A stretch of 64,000 nucleotides of DNA from Cellulomonas sp. Y8 (GTDB lineage Bacteria; Actinomycetota; Actinomycetes; Actinomycetales; Cellulomonadaceae). The position numbers were made by a program, and so were the translations under genes. Under the pieces are notes generated by a model. The model ran no database searches. It saw only the letters and a program-made list of their open reading frames with translations, and was not told the origin of the DNA. The number at the start of each line of letters is the position of its first letter. Position 1 is the first letter of the stretch. Shown one piece after another: positions 16,814 through 26,583 of the stretch. Where the stretch lies: contig NZ_CP041203.1 in the NCBI RefSeq assembly GCF_008033115.1, positions 2,728,001 to 2,792,000 on the forward strand, read 5' to 3'.

Positions 16814-17443
16814 GTGACCAAGGCGAGCGACCGGTACCCCGAGGACGAGTTCGACGCCGAGCCGGCGCCCGACGCGCCGATCGGCGTGCACCGTGCACCC
16901 CGCACCTGGTGGAGCCGGTGGTGGCCCTTCGTCGCGGTGGTCGTCCTGGTGCCCGCCGTCACGGTCGGCCTCGTCGCGTGGGCGTCGTCCTGGGACGGGC
17001 GCCTGCCGGGGTTCGGCGACTCGACGGAGCCCGCCGCCGCGGCGCCGAGCGAGCCGGAGTCGTCCGCCCCCGCCGAGGAGACCCCGGCCACCGAGGACCC
17101 CGGCGCCGAGGCCCCGGTGGAGACCGAGGAGCCGCCGGTCGAGGAGGAGCCGGCCCCCACGGCCGACCTCACCACGGACGTGCGGGTGCTCAACGCGTCG
17201 AACCGCTCGGGCCTCGCGGCCGGTGCCGCGGGCGACCTCGAGGACGCCGGGTTCACCGCCGTCACGACCGGCAACGGCAACGCCGGCGGGCTGCAGCAGA
17301 CGACGGTGTTCTACGGGAGCGCCGACCTCGCGCCGACGGCGCAGCAGGTCGCGGACTCGCTCGGCATCACGAACGTGGTCGAGGACGCGGGGACCGCGCC
17401 CGAGGGCGTCGTCGTCCTCCTGCTGGCGGACTTCGGGCGCTGA
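16814..17443 (+). CDS. LytR C-terminal domain membrane protein
   Basis: 209-residue envelope protein: acidic cytoplasmic start, one membrane helix (about residues 37-57, PFVAVVVLVPAVTVGLVAWA), a long extracellular Pro/Glu/Ala linker (about 65-118), then a LytR_C domain starting DVRVLNASNRSGLAAGAAGD. LytR_C domains are found in cell-wall polymer-attachment proteins, but here the catalytic LCP domain is absent, so a structural or wall-binding role is likely. GTG chosen because it sits 7 bp after a TAGCCT box. Confidence 0.85.
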   Translation: MTKASDRYPEDEFDAEPAPDAPIGVHRAPRTWWSRWWPFVAVVVLVPAVTVGLVAWASSWDGRLPGFGDSTEPAAAAPSEPESSAPAEETPATEDPGAEAPVETEEPPVEEEPAPTADLTTDVRVLNASNRSGLAAGAAGDLEDAGFTAVTTGNGNAGGLQQTTVFYGSADLAPTAQQVADSLGITNVVEDAGTAPEGVVVLLLADFGR

Positions 17444-17470
17444 CCCCTTCCGCAGGTCGGGGGGCGGGGC

Positions 17471-17476
17471 TAGTGT
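17471..17476 (+). promoter_or_regulatory. -10 box (TAGTGT) of cold-shock gene
   Basis: TAGTGT, about 87 nt upstream of the csp ATG, would give a leader of ~80 nt, the kind that cold-shock mRNAs use for temperature control. No clear -35. Confidence 0.35.
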
Positions 17477-17562
17477 CGGCCGCGTCGCGGTGACCGCTCT
17501 CCAGAACCGGGGGAGGCCACGGCCCCTGCGTCGCACCGATCACGCCTTCTTCAGGAGCACGC

Positions 17563-17766
17563 ATGTCGCAGGGAACCGTCAAGTGGTTCAACGCCGAGAA
17601 GGGCTACGGGTTCATCACCCCGGCCGACGGCGGCCAGGACCTGTTCGTCCACTTCAGCGCCATCCAGACCAACGGGTACCGCAGCCTCGAGGAGGGGCAG
17701 TCGGTGGAGTTCGAGGTCGGGCAGGGCACCAAGGGCCCGCAGGCCGAGCAGGTCCGCCCGCTCTGA
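17563..17766 (+). CDS. cspA: Cold-shock protein CspA family
   Basis: 67-residue single cold-shock domain that binds single-stranded RNA/DNA. Both RNP motifs are exact (KGYGFI and LFVHF), after the start [14 protein letters not shown]. Full length for the family. Strong ribosome site (CAGGAGCACGC). An ~80-nt leader follows a TAGTGT box. Confidence 0.97.
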   Translation: MSQGTVKWFNAEKGYGFITPADGGQDLFVHFSAIQTNGYRSLEEGQSVEFEVGQGTKGPQAEQVRPL

Positions 17767-17792
17767 GCCGGTCCGCGCGCTGAGGCGCCGCC

Positions 17793-17823
17793 GCGGGACC
17801 GGGGCACGCCGTCCCGGTCCCGC
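17793..17823. terminator. Strong hairpin between convergent genes
   Basis: GCGGGACCGGG (17793-17803) pairs perfectly with 17813-17823 around a 9-nt loop, 27 bp after the csp stop and before the convergent gene end at 17848. Likely works in both directions. Confidence 0.7.
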
Positions 17824-17847
17824 GCCCGTCTCCCGGCGCGCGCGGCG

Positions 17848-19137
17848 TCAGCCGTCGAGCGCCGCCACCGCGAGGACCACGCACGCCGCGGTCCAGGCGA
17901 GCGGGGCGACGGCCGCGGGCGACCCGTCCGCGAGCACCTTCTCCGGCAGCGCGCCCATCGTGGTGCGGTGCGCGTCCAGCCAGGTGAGGCGGGCGTGCGC
18001 CTGGACGTCGTCGCCGGCGGCGGCCGCGGTCAGCGCGTACAGCGACGTCTGCGGCGTCCACGAGATGCCGTCCTGCCGCCAGCCCGCGCCCGGGGCCAGG
18101 CCGCCCGCGGGTCGCGCCATCGCCGCCGCCGACGCCCGCCAGGCGTCCTCCGCCCCGTCGAGCGCCGTCGGCTGGAACGGCGGCAGCACGAACGCGCTCG
18201 CCGCGTCGGCCACGCTGCTGCTCGCGTACCGGCCGTAGTCCGAGTCGTCGCCGAACTCGCGCTCGACCGCCGCCCGGGTCCGCTCGGCGGCGTCGCGCGC
18301 GTCCTGCGCGGCGGCGTCGTCGCCCAGCAGGTCGAGCACCGGCCCCGCGGCCTCCAGCCCGGCCAGGAGGGGCGCCACCGTGCCGAGGGTCAGCTCGTCC
18401 TCGGCGACCTCCCAGTAGTCCGGCGACGCCGGCGGCAGCCCGTCGCCCGCGACCAGCGCGACCGCGTGGGCGGCGCCCCGTCGGACCAGCGGCGCGAGCT
18501 CGGCCGCCACCGCCGCCTGCTCCGCCTCGGGCGCGGCGGCCACCACCTGGCCCGCCGCCCACAGCGACCAGCCGGTGCCGTCCGTCTGCGGCGCCCGGTC
18601 GTCCGGCACGGCCCCGGAGCCGTCGGGCAGGTACCGGGCCTCGAAGGACCCGTCCGCGGCCTGCACGCGGGTCAGGAATCCCAGGACCTCGCGCGCGTCG
18701 GCCAGGTGGCCCGTCCGGGCGAGGGCGACGGCCACGAACGACGCGTCCCGCGGCCACACGTACCGCCAGTACGGCGTCCAGGCCGCGACGGCGGCGCCGC
18801 CGTCCTGCACGAGCGTGCGCAGGTCCAGCAGCGCGTCGGTGACCATGCCGGCGTAGGGCCCGTCCGCGCCGGGCACCGTCCCCGCGGCGAGCCACGCGCG
18901 CTGCTCGGCGGCGAGGTCGTCGTCGGCGGTCGTCGCGGGGTCGACCTCGACGCGGGTGCCCTCGTGCAGCAGCGGCTGCCCGCCGGCCGGGACGAGCTCC
19001 GGGCCGGCCGGCGTCGCGACGACGCCCTCGCTGTACAGGTCGATCGTGCGGGTGCGCGGACCGGTCGCGCCCCAGGCGACCAGCCCCGCCGCGAGGGACG
19101 CCAGCACGACGGCGGCGACGAGGGGGCGGCGGTGCAT
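17848..19137 (-). CDS. GH15/glucoamylase-like secreted protein
   Basis: 429-residue protein with an N-terminal signal/anchor (PLVAAVVLASLAAGLVAWGA) and a six-hairpin (alpha/alpha)6-type body. The hallmark YWRYVWPRDASFVAVAL near residue 125 matches the first conserved block of GH15 enzymes, and QTDGTGWSLWA near residue 185 the second. DYWEVAEDELTLGTVAPLLA supplies a Glu in the zone of the general acid. It is shorter than classic glucoamylases because the N-terminal beta-sandwich is missing. Activity on alpha-glucans is likely but not certain. A TAGCCT box 7 bp before the ATG implies a leaderless mRNA. Confidence 0.78.
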   Translation of the reverse strand: MHRRPLVAAVVLASLAAGLVAWGATGPRTRTIDLYSEGVVATPAGPELVPAGGQPLLHEGTRVEVDPATTADDDLAAEQRAWLAAGTVPGADGPYAGMVTDALLDLRTLVQDGGAAVAAWTPYWRYVWPRDASFVAVALARTGHLADAREVLGFLTRVQAADGSFEARYLPDGSGAVPDDRAPQTDGTGWSLWAAGQVVAAAPEAEQAAVAAELAPLVRRGAAHAVALVAGDGLPPASPDYWEVAEDELTLGTVAPLLAGLEAAGPVLDLLGDDAAAQDARDAAERTRAAVEREFGDDSDYGRYASSSVADAASAFVLPPFQPTALDGAEDAWRASAAAMARPAGGLAPGAGWRQDGISWTPQTSLYALTAAAAGDDVQAHARLTWLDAHRTTMGALPEKVLADGSPAAVAPLAWTAACVVLAVAALDG

Positions 19138-19144
19138 GCCCGGC

Positions 19145-19150
19145 AGGCTA
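19145..19150 (-). promoter_or_regulatory. -10 box (TAGCCT), leaderless promoter
   Basis: TAGCCT on the minus strand, exactly 7 nt before the ATG of the GH15-like gene. Confidence 0.55.
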
Positions 19151-19213
19151 TCCGGCCGGGCGCCGGGGGCGGCCGCGGGTCCGGCGGGCGGCTGTCCGCC
19201 GAGGGCGGAGCGC

Positions 19214-19240
19214 CTTGCACTCGATGGGGTCGAGTGCTAA
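19214..19240. promoter_or_regulatory. CIRCE operator 1 (HrcA site)
   Basis: CTTGCACTC, 9 nt, GAGTGCTAA: the right arm is perfect, the left arm matches 7 of 9 to the TTAGCACTC-N9-GAGTGCTAA consensus. It is the site for the heat-shock repressor HrcA. TTGCAC within it could also be the -35 box. Confidence 0.88.
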
Positions 19241-19248
19241 CCATGTGC

Positions 19249-19275
19249 TTAGCACTCTCGGGTCGAGAGTGACAG
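19249..19275. promoter_or_regulatory. CIRCE operator 2 (HrcA site)
   Basis: TTAGCACTC, 9 nt, GAGTGACAG: left arm perfect, right arm degenerate at its outer end. It starts 8 bp after the first operator, so the two are on nearly the same helix face spacing (35 bp between starts). Confidence 0.85.
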
Positions 19276-19387
19276 AATGACAACCCAGGCCGACCCGGTG
19301 AGGTCCGCCGCCCGACGGGACATGACCGCCGGGCCGGCGCGGCCGTCCGTCGCGGGCACCGACCGGCCGAACCACGAGCCAGAGTGA

Positions 19388-21028
<1,641 letters not shown>

Positions 21029-21070
21029 GTCCCGCCGCAGCGGGGCGCGTGAGCGCTCCGCACCGCGCCT

Positions 21071-21108
21071 GAACGGGCCGGTCACCCTCCGGGGTGACCG
21101 GCCCGTTC
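21071..21108 (+). terminator. groEL terminator
   Basis: Perfect 16-bp stem (21071-21086 with 21093-21108), 6-nt loop, followed by CTGCATC. It lies 43 bp after the groEL stop. Confidence 0.85.
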
Positions 21109-21143
21109 TGCATCCACGCGCCGCTCGCCGCGCGCCGCCACCC

Positions 21144-21209
21144 CGCCGAGATGGCAACTCTCGGCTGTGCCGACCCGCACCCGCACAGCCGAGAGTTGCC
21201 ATCTCGGCG
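21144..21209. repeat. 27-bp perfect inverted repeat with nested palindromes
   Basis: Arms 21144-21170 and 21183-21209 are exact reverse complements around a 12-nt loop. Each arm itself contains a small inverted repeat (CCGAGA, 7 nt, TCTCGG), so a cruciform with side hairpins is possible. Looser copies of parts (GAGTCGG, ACTGTGCG, GAGAGTCGGCGAA) follow up to about 21275. It looks like an extragenic palindromic element rather than a second terminator. Confidence 0.85.
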
Positions 21210-21311
21210 AACCTGCAGAGTCGGACTGTGCGCGACGGGTCGCGCGCAGGCGCACGGTGGAGAGTCGGCGAAGGAGGCTGGCGGGGCGCGGGGGCGCGCG
21301 GGTGCGCGCGG

Positions 21312-21590
21312 TCAGTGCGTGTGGCGCGGGCGGGCGTGGGCCGGGATGCGCAGGCCGCTCGCGCGCAGGCGGCGGATGAGCTCGCCGGCCGACACCGGGA
21401 CCGCGCCCAGCGCGACGAGGTCCGCGTGCATCTCGTCCGGGACGTCGTAGTGGTCCAGGTCGAACGCGCGGCGGGGGAGGCCGGCGCGCTCGGCGAACGC
21501 GTGCAGCTCGGCCAGCGAGGCGTCGCTGACGAGGTGCGACCAGGACCGGCCGTGCCGGGGCCAGAGCGGCGGGTCGACGAGGACCGTCAC
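21312..21590 (-). CDS. DUF4031 family protein
   Basis: 92-residue protein of the DUF4031 family. The pattern VTVLVDPPLWPRHGRSWSHLVSDAS, then ELHAFAERAGLPRRAFDLDHYDVP, is diagnostic. Function is unknown. GTG start within the end of the HD-domain gene (GTGA, 4-bp overlap), so the two are translated together. The His-rich tail (RIPAHARPRHTH) may add metal affinity. Confidence 0.88.
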   Translation of the reverse strand: MTVLVDPPLWPRHGRSWSHLVSDASLAELHAFAERAGLPRRAFDLDHYDVPDEMHADLVALGAVPVSAGELIRRLRASGLRIPAHARPRHTH

Positions 21591-22405
21591 GCCCCGGGCC
21601 GGACGGGGTGCCGCTCGGCGGGCTGCGCGGGCCGGGCGCTCCCGGGCGCGTCGGACGGGCCGGGCGGCTCGGTCGGCGAGGTCGCGGGACCCTCGCCCGG
21701 ACCCTCGCCCGCCGCGTCGAGCTCCGCCAGCACCTTCTCCAGCTTGTGCAGCTCGGCGCCGAGGTTCTGCCGCGCGGGCTCCTCCCACGCCGCGCCCAGC
21801 GGGCTGACGAACAGGCTGGGCCGCTTGAGCAGCTTGCGCACGATCCGCTCCCGGGCGCGCAGGTAGTCCTGCACCGGGATGTCGGCGTACTCCTCGCGCA
21901 CGTCGTGCAGGTACGCCTTGTAGCGCTGCGGCTCGGCGGCCAGCATCGCCAGGTCGGCGTCGCACAGCACCGCGCAGTCGAAGTCGGTCGGGTCGGCGAC
22001 GTGCCGCACCAGGGCGATGACCATCTGGTGCACGCGCTCGACGCGCCCGGCGGGGACGCCGAGGTCGGTGAGCTGCTCGCGCGCCAGCCGGGCCGAGGCG
22101 ACCTCGTCCTCGCCGCCGCGGTTCGCGTACGCCGCGACCTGCCGGCCGTCGAAGACGGCGCCGTGGTACCAGGCGGCCAGCCGGACCAGGTCGGGCTCGT
22201 GGGTCTCCTCGGCGAGCTCGTCCACCCGGGCCAGCACGTCGGTCAGGTGCCGGAGGTTGTGGTACGTCCGGCCGGGGCCGGTCCAGCGCTCCACGAGGTC
22301 CGAGCCGACCGCCCGGACCGCGTCCTCGGGCGCGGTCGCTCCCGCCCCCTTCGCGCTGCGGACGAACGCGGACAACAGCCACTGTGGCGCGTCGTAGACG
22401 CCCAT
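21587..22405 (-). CDS. HD-fold predicted metal-dependent phosphohydrolase
   Basis: 272-residue protein of the actinobacterial HD-like group. The segment GRTYHNLRHLTDVL gives the first His, and WYHGAVFDGR lies where the HD pair of classical enzymes (WFHDAVYD) sits, with Gly in place of Asp. A late DADLAMLA block supplies acidic ligands. The last ~55 residues are a Pro/Gly/Ala-rich tail with low order. Start chosen at MGVYDAPQW (22405); an in-frame extension upstream lacks homology. A TACGAT box at 22455-22450 may be the promoter. Substrate unknown; activity is uncertain because of the altered motif. Confidence 0.75.
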   Translation of the reverse strand: MGVYDAPQWLLSAFVRSAKGAGATAPEDAVRAVGSDLVERWTGPGRTYHNLRHLTDVLARVDELAEETHEPDLVRLAAWYHGAVFDGRQVAAYANRGGEDEVASARLAREQLTDLGVPAGRVERVHQMVIALVRHVADPTDFDCAVLCDADLAMLAAEPQRYKAYLHDVREEYADIPVQDYLRARERIVRKLLKRPSLFVSPLGAAWEEPARQNLGAELHKLEKVLAELDAAGEGPGEGPATSPTEPPGPSDAPGSARPAQPAERHPVRPGA

Positions 22406-22490
22406 GGGAACAGCCTCACTGCGACAGACGACCCTGCTCGGACGCGCCATCGTAGACCCATCCGGACGGGGTTCCGCCACGCGGTCGCCG

Positions 22491-24131
22491 TCAGCCGACC
22501 GGGTGGTCCTCGGCCGCGTCCGACGGCGCCGTCCCGCCCGGTCCGCCACCCGTCGCGGGCAGCGAGACCCGGATCGTCGCCCCGCCGCCGGGGGTCTGCG
22601 TGATCGCGACGTCGCCGCGGTGCGCCTCGACGATCGCCGCGACGATCGCCATCCCGAGGCCCGCGCCGCCGCCGGTGCCGTCGCCCTCGCGGGTGCGGCT
22701 GGCGTCCACCCGGTAGAACCGCTCGAACACGCGCGCGGCGTGCTCGGGGGCGATGCCGGGACCGTGGTCGCGGACCTCGAGGACGACGCGGTCGCCGACG
22801 CGGCCCACGCCGAGCTCGGCCGGCGTGCCGGCGGGGGTGTGCCGGGCGACGTTGCCGACGAGGTTCGCGACGACCTGGCGCAGCCGTGCCTCGTCGCCGG
22901 GGACGACCGTGGCGGGCTGGGCGCCGTCGGGGCTCGGGGCGGCCCCGTCGGGCAGCGGACCCACCCGCACCTCCCGTGCGGGGTCGATCGCCCGGAGGTC
23001 GTGCGCGGCGTCGGTCGCGAGCACCGCGAGGTCGACCGGCTCCGTGCGGGCGGGCCGGTCGGCGTCCAGGCGGGCGAGCGACAGCAGGTCCTCGACCAGA
23101 CCGCCCATCCGGGTCGCGGACTGCTCGATGCGCCGCATCGTGTCGTCGACCTGGTCCTTCTCGGTGAGCGCGCCCATCCGGTACAGCTCGCCGTAGCCGC
23201 GGATCGCGGCCAGCGGGGTGCGCAGCTCGTGCGACGCGTCGGCGACGAACCGGCGCATCCGCTCCTCGGACCGGGTGCGGGCGTCGAAGGCGGTCTCGAT
23301 CTGGGCGAGCATCGAGTTCAGCGCCGCGCCCAGCCGGCCGACCTCGGTGGTCTCCGGGGCGGGCGGGACGCGCTGCGACAGGTCGCCGGCGGCGATCTGG
23401 GCGGCGGTGCCCTCGATCTCGCGCAGCCCGCGCAGCGAGCGGCGCACGGCCCAGGTGCCGACGACGGCGCCGATGACGAGGATCGCGAGCGCGCTGGTCC
23501 ACAGCAGGAACGCCGCCTGCCGGACGGTCTTCTGGACGTCCGCCAGCGGCTCGGCGTACATCACGTACCCGATCGTCGTCCCGTTCAGGCGCATGGGCGC
23601 CACGGCGACCCGCCAGGTCGCGCCCCGCTCCGAGCTGCCGACGGTGGTCGTCGTGGTGTGGTCCAGCGCGTCCAGGTCGACCGCCGGGAGCCGCGGCGAG
23701 CCCTCCGTGTCGAGCGTCGTGCCCTGCGGGGTGAACGTGGTCGACGACCCGAGGATCCGGACGGCGAGGGCGAAGTCGCGGTCGCCCCAGGACTGCAGGG
23801 TGACGCCGTCGAGGCTGTTGCCGCCCTCCTGGTAGGCCTTGTACAGGCCCTCGCGGGACGTCTCGGCCTGCACCCGCAGGCGGTCGTCGACCTGCTCGAC
23901 GAGGAAGCCGGACAGCGACGTCGTGGTGATCGCGCCCGCGAACGAGAGACCCAGGGCGAGCAGCGCCGTCGTGATCCCGACGAGCCGCGCGAGCAGGGGC
24001 GTCCGCGTCCAGACGTCGCGGACCCGGCGGACCACGCCGTCGGCGAGGCCCTGCCGCGGGAGCCCGGTCTCCGCCGGGGCGTCGTCCCCGGGGCGCTCGG
24101 ACGTCGCCTGCTGCTCCGACGTCGTCGTCAC
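22491..24131 (-). CDS. Sensor histidine kinase (HAMP, TrcS/MprB-like)
   Basis: 546-residue membrane sensor. A polar N-terminus (~45 residues) leads to the first membrane helix (about 53-73). An extracellular sensor domain of ~120 residues follows, then the second helix (AALAILVIGAVVGTWAV region), a HAMP linker (EIEGTAAQIAAGDLSQRV), HisKA with ASHELRTPLAAIRG (His near residue 301) and HATPase_c with N-box ANLVGNVARH, G1 DHGPGI and a Gly-rich G2. GTG start overlaps the regulator stop by GTGA. With the downstream-encoded regulator it forms a complete OmpR-class system; signal unknown. Confidence 0.93.
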   Translation of the reverse strand: MTTTSEQQATSERPGDDAPAETGLPRQGLADGVVRRVRDVWTRTPLLARLVGITTALLALGLSFAGAITTTSLSGFLVEQVDDRLRVQAETSREGLYKAYQEGGNSLDGVTLQSWGDRDFALAVRILGSSTTFTPQGTTLDTEGSPRLPAVDLDALDHTTTTTVGSSERGATWRVAVAPMRLNGTTIGYVMYAEPLADVQKTVRQAAFLLWTSALAILVIGAVVGTWAVRRSLRGLREIEGTAAQIAAGDLSQRVPPAPETTEVGRLGAALNSMLAQIETAFDARTRSEERMRRFVADASHELRTPLAAIRGYGELYRMGALTEKDQVDDTMRRIEQSATRMGGLVEDLLSLARLDADRPARTEPVDLAVLATDAAHDLRAIDPAREVRVGPLPDGAAPSPDGAQPATVVPGDEARLRQVVANLVGNVARHTPAGTPAELGVGRVGDRVVLEVRDHGPGIAPEHAARVFERFYRVDASRTREGDGTGGGAGLGMAIVAAIVEAHRGDVAITQTPGGGATIRVSLPATGGGPGGTAPSDAAEDHPVG

Positions 24132-24859
24132 GACCCGCTCGGCCGGCGCAGCATGTACCCCACGCCGCGCTTCGTCTGGATGAGGGCGTCCACCTTGGAG
24201 CCGTCGGGGCGCTCGACCTGGTCGACCTTGCGCCGCAGGTAGGAGATGTACGACTCGACGATGTTGGCGTCGCCGCCCCAGTCGTACTGCCACACGTGGT
24301 CGAGGATCTGCGCCTTGGACAGCACGCGGCCGGGGTTGAGCAGCAGGTAGCGCAGCAGCTTGAACTCGGTGGGGGACAGGTCGACGACCTGCCCGGCCCG
24401 GCGCACCTCGTGGCTGTCCTCGTCGAGCTCGAGGTCCTCGTAGGACAGCACGCTGGCGGACGCGACCTCGGCCTGGGTGCGGCGCAGGATCGCCCGGATC
24501 CGCGCGACGACCTCCTCCAGGCTGAACGGCTTGGTGACGTAGTCGTCGCCGCCGACGGTCAGGCCGGTGATCTTGTCGGCGGTGTCGTCGCGCGCGGTGA
24601 GGAACAGCACCGGGACGTGCTGGCCCTTGTCGCGCAGCCGCCGGGTGACGGTGAACCCGTCCATGTCGGGGAGCATGACGTCGAGCACCAGCAGGTCGGG
24701 CTGCACCTGCTTGGCGAGGCGGAGCGCGGCGCCGCCGTCGGCGGCCGCGTGCACCTCGAAGCCGGCGAAGCGCAGCGAGGTGGCGAGGAGCTCGCGGATG
24801 TTCGGCTCGTCGTCCACGACGAGGAGCGTCGCCTCGGGGGTGCGGTCTGCTGCGGTCAC
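24128..24859 (-). CDS. OmpR-family response regulator
   Basis: 243-residue regulator. Receiver domain with DDEP (acidic pair), phospho-acceptor Asp near residue 60 (LLVLDVMLPDMDG), Thr in FLTAR and Lys in VTKPF. The winged-helix output domain contains SPTEFKLLRYLLLNPGRVLS and ends KRGVGYMLR. It is close in layout to TrcR/MprA-type regulators. GTG start; the kinase follows with a 4-bp overlap. It is divergent from the amidotransferase gene, with ~80 bp between, so both may share a control region. Confidence 0.95.
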   Translation of the reverse strand: MTAADRTPEATLLVVDDEPNIRELLATSLRFAGFEVHAAADGGAALRLAKQVQPDLLVLDVMLPDMDGFTVTRRLRDKGQHVPVLFLTARDDTADKITGLTVGGDDYVTKPFSLEEVVARIRAILRRTQAEVASASVLSYEDLELDEDSHEVRRAGQVVDLSPTEFKLLRYLLLNPGRVLSKAQILDHVWQYDWGGDANIVESYISYLRRKVDQVERPDGSKVDALIQTKRGVGYMLRRPSGS

Positions 24860-24924
24860 GGTCCCAGTGTGCCCCTCGACCCTGGAGGATTCCTGGGAGC
24901 GAACTGGTCGTGCCGGGTTCGCGG

Positions 24925-24930
24925 TACCGT
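24925..24930 (+). promoter_or_regulatory. -10 box (TACCGT), leaderless promoter
   Basis: TACCGT, 8 nt before the GTG at 24939, fits TANNNT and the leaderless spacing seen at ung. Confidence 0.45.
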
Positions 24931-24938
24931 ACCGCCCC

Positions 24939-25709
24939 GTGAGTGCAGCCGATTCTCCCACCGGTTCCCTGACGCCCGTCGTGACCGTCGTCCAGCTCGA
25001 CGCCGCGGTGCCGCTCGACCGGTTCGCCGACCACCTCGACGGGGTGGACGTCCGCCTGGTCCGCGCGTACGCGGGCGAGGAGCCGGGCGCCGCCGACCGC
25101 CTCGACGGCCTGATCGTCCTGGGCGGGAACATGTCCGCCCACGACGAGCACGAGCCCGGCATCCCCGCGACCCGCGCCCTGCTCGCCGACGCCGCGCGGA
25201 CCGGCGTGCCGACGCTCGGCATCTGCCTGGGTGCGCAGCTGCTCGCGGTCGCCACCGGCGGCCGGGTCGACGTCGCCGCCCCTCCCGGGCGCGAGGCCGG
25301 GGTCGTGGACGTGCGCTGGCGCCCCGAGGCCGTGGCCGACCCGCTGCTCGGCCCGCTGGCGGCGGACGCGGAGCGCGCCGGGACCCGCAGCACCCCGATG
25401 CCGACCATGCACGCGGACGCGGTCGTCGACCTGCCGCGGGACGCCACCTGGCTGGCCGCCTCGCGCGTCTACCCGTACCAGGCGTTCCGGATCGGCGACT
25501 CCGCCTGGGGCGTGCAGTTCCACCCGGAGGCCTCGCCCGAGCTGATGGACGCCTGGTCCGCGGACGCGGGCGACGCGCCGGAGGAGCGGGCCGCGATCGC
25601 CGAGGCCGTCACGGCCGCCGACGAGGTCGTCCGCGCCGAGGGCGCGCGGATCGCGCGGGCGTTCGCCGGCCTGGTGGCCGTGCGCTCCGTGGAGCGCACC
25701 GCCGCCTGA
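24939..25709 (+). CDS. Class I glutamine amidotransferase (GATase1-like)
   Basis: 256-residue single-domain amidotransferase-like protein. The nucleophile elbow GICLGAQLLA has Cys near residue 96, and the end motif WGVQFHPEAS has His near 195 followed by Glu, so the Cys-His-Glu triad is complete. The early LIVLGGNMSAHDE replaces the usual GGPMS oxyanion loop. Lacking a synthetase domain, it may be a stand-alone enzyme such as gamma-glutamyl hydrolase-like or GuaA-N-like. The product is not predictable. GTG start supported by a -10 box 8 bp upstream. Confidence 0.88.
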   Translation: MSAADSPTGSLTPVVTVVQLDAAVPLDRFADHLDGVDVRLVRAYAGEEPGAADRLDGLIVLGGNMSAHDEHEPGIPATRALLADAARTGVPTLGICLGAQLLAVATGGRVDVAAPPGREAGVVDVRWRPEAVADPLLGPLAADAERAGTRSTPMPTMHADAVVDLPRDATWLAASRVYPYQAFRIGDSAWGVQFHPEASPELMDAWSADAGDAPEERAAIAEAVTAADEVVRAEGARIARAFAGLVAVRSVERTAA

Positions 25710-25722
25710 CCCCCCGACGACG

Positions 25723-25762
25723 CGACGGCCCGGCACCCTGCGAGCGGGGTGCCGGGCCGTCG
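25723..25762. terminator. Bidirectional terminator
   Basis: A perfect 16-bp stem (25723-25738 with 25747-25762, loop of 8) between the convergent amidotransferase and pspA genes. Confidence 0.85.
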
Positions 25763-25776
25763 TGCGTGCGCCGGGC

Positions 25777-26541
25777 TCAGGCCTCGATCTGCGGCGTCAC
25801 CGGGGTGCTGCCGAGCTGCTGCGGCTGGCCGCCGCCCTTGAGCGCGGCGAGCCGGGCCTCGATCTCGATCTGCGCGCCGTCGGCCTCGAGCTCGGCGAAC
25901 TGCGAGTCGAGCGAGGACGCGGCGATCTCCGCCTGGCCCATCGCGAGGGCCTCCTCGCGGCGCACCTTCTCCTCGAACCGGGCGAGCTCGCTGGTCGGGT
26001 CGAGCACGTTGATCGACGAGATCGCGGTCTGCACCGTCTGCTGCGCCTGGGCAGACTTCTGCCGGGCCACCAGGGTGTCGCGGCGCTGCTTGAGCTGGCC
26101 GAGCTTGTCCTTCATCTGGGCCAGGCCGGACTTGAGCTTGTCGACCGTCTCGCGCTGCGAGGCGATGAGCGGCTCGGCGTCGCGGACCTCTCCCTCGGCG
26201 GTGATCTGCTTGCCGAGCGCGACCTTGGCCAGGTTGTCGAACTTGTCGGCGTTGGCGGCATCGCCGGCCTGGCGGTACTGGTCGGCGCGCGCGGACGCGG
26301 CGAGGGCCTTGCTGCCCCACTCGCGGGCCGCGGCGACGTCCTCGTTGTAGTCCTGCTCGGCGAGGCGCAGGTTGCCGATCGTCTGCGCGATGGCCTTCTC
26401 GGCCTCGGCGATCGAGTTCGTGTAGTCCCGGACGAGCTGGTCCAGCATCTTCTGCGGGTCCTCGGCCTGGTCCAGCAGGGCGTTGATGTTCGCCCGCGCG
26501 AGCTGGGTGATCCGGCCGAAGATGCTCTGCTTCTCGGTCAT
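25777..26541 (-). CDS. pspA: PspA/IM30 (ESCRT-III-like) membrane-stress protein
   Basis: 254-residue coiled-coil protein of the PspA/IM30 family that coats and repairs stressed membranes. Start MTEKQSIFGRITQLARANIN, then ALLDQAEDPQKMLDQLVRDY, is the amphipathic helix-1 region; long charged helices follow (about 30-220), and a short Gly/Gln-rich tail. The ATG at 26541 is chosen because GAGAGG lies ~9 bp upstream and the family begins here. An ATG at 26580 would add 13 residues and cannot be excluded. It follows the TPM-domain gene closely, a common actinobacterial pair. Confidence 0.93.
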   Translation of the reverse strand: MTEKQSIFGRITQLARANINALLDQAEDPQKMLDQLVRDYTNSIAEAEKAIAQTIGNLRLAEQDYNEDVAAAREWGSKALAASARADQYRQAGDAANADKFDNLAKVALGKQITAEGEVRDAEPLIASQRETVDKLKSGLAQMKDKLGQLKQRRDTLVARQKSAQAQQTVQTAISSINVLDPTSELARFEEKVRREEALAMGQAEIAASSLDSQFAELEADGAQIEIEARLAALKGGGQPQQLGSTPVTPQIEA

Positions 26542-26583
26542 CGCCTGGTGCCTCTCTCGTGTCTTGCGTCTGCCGAACATGTC

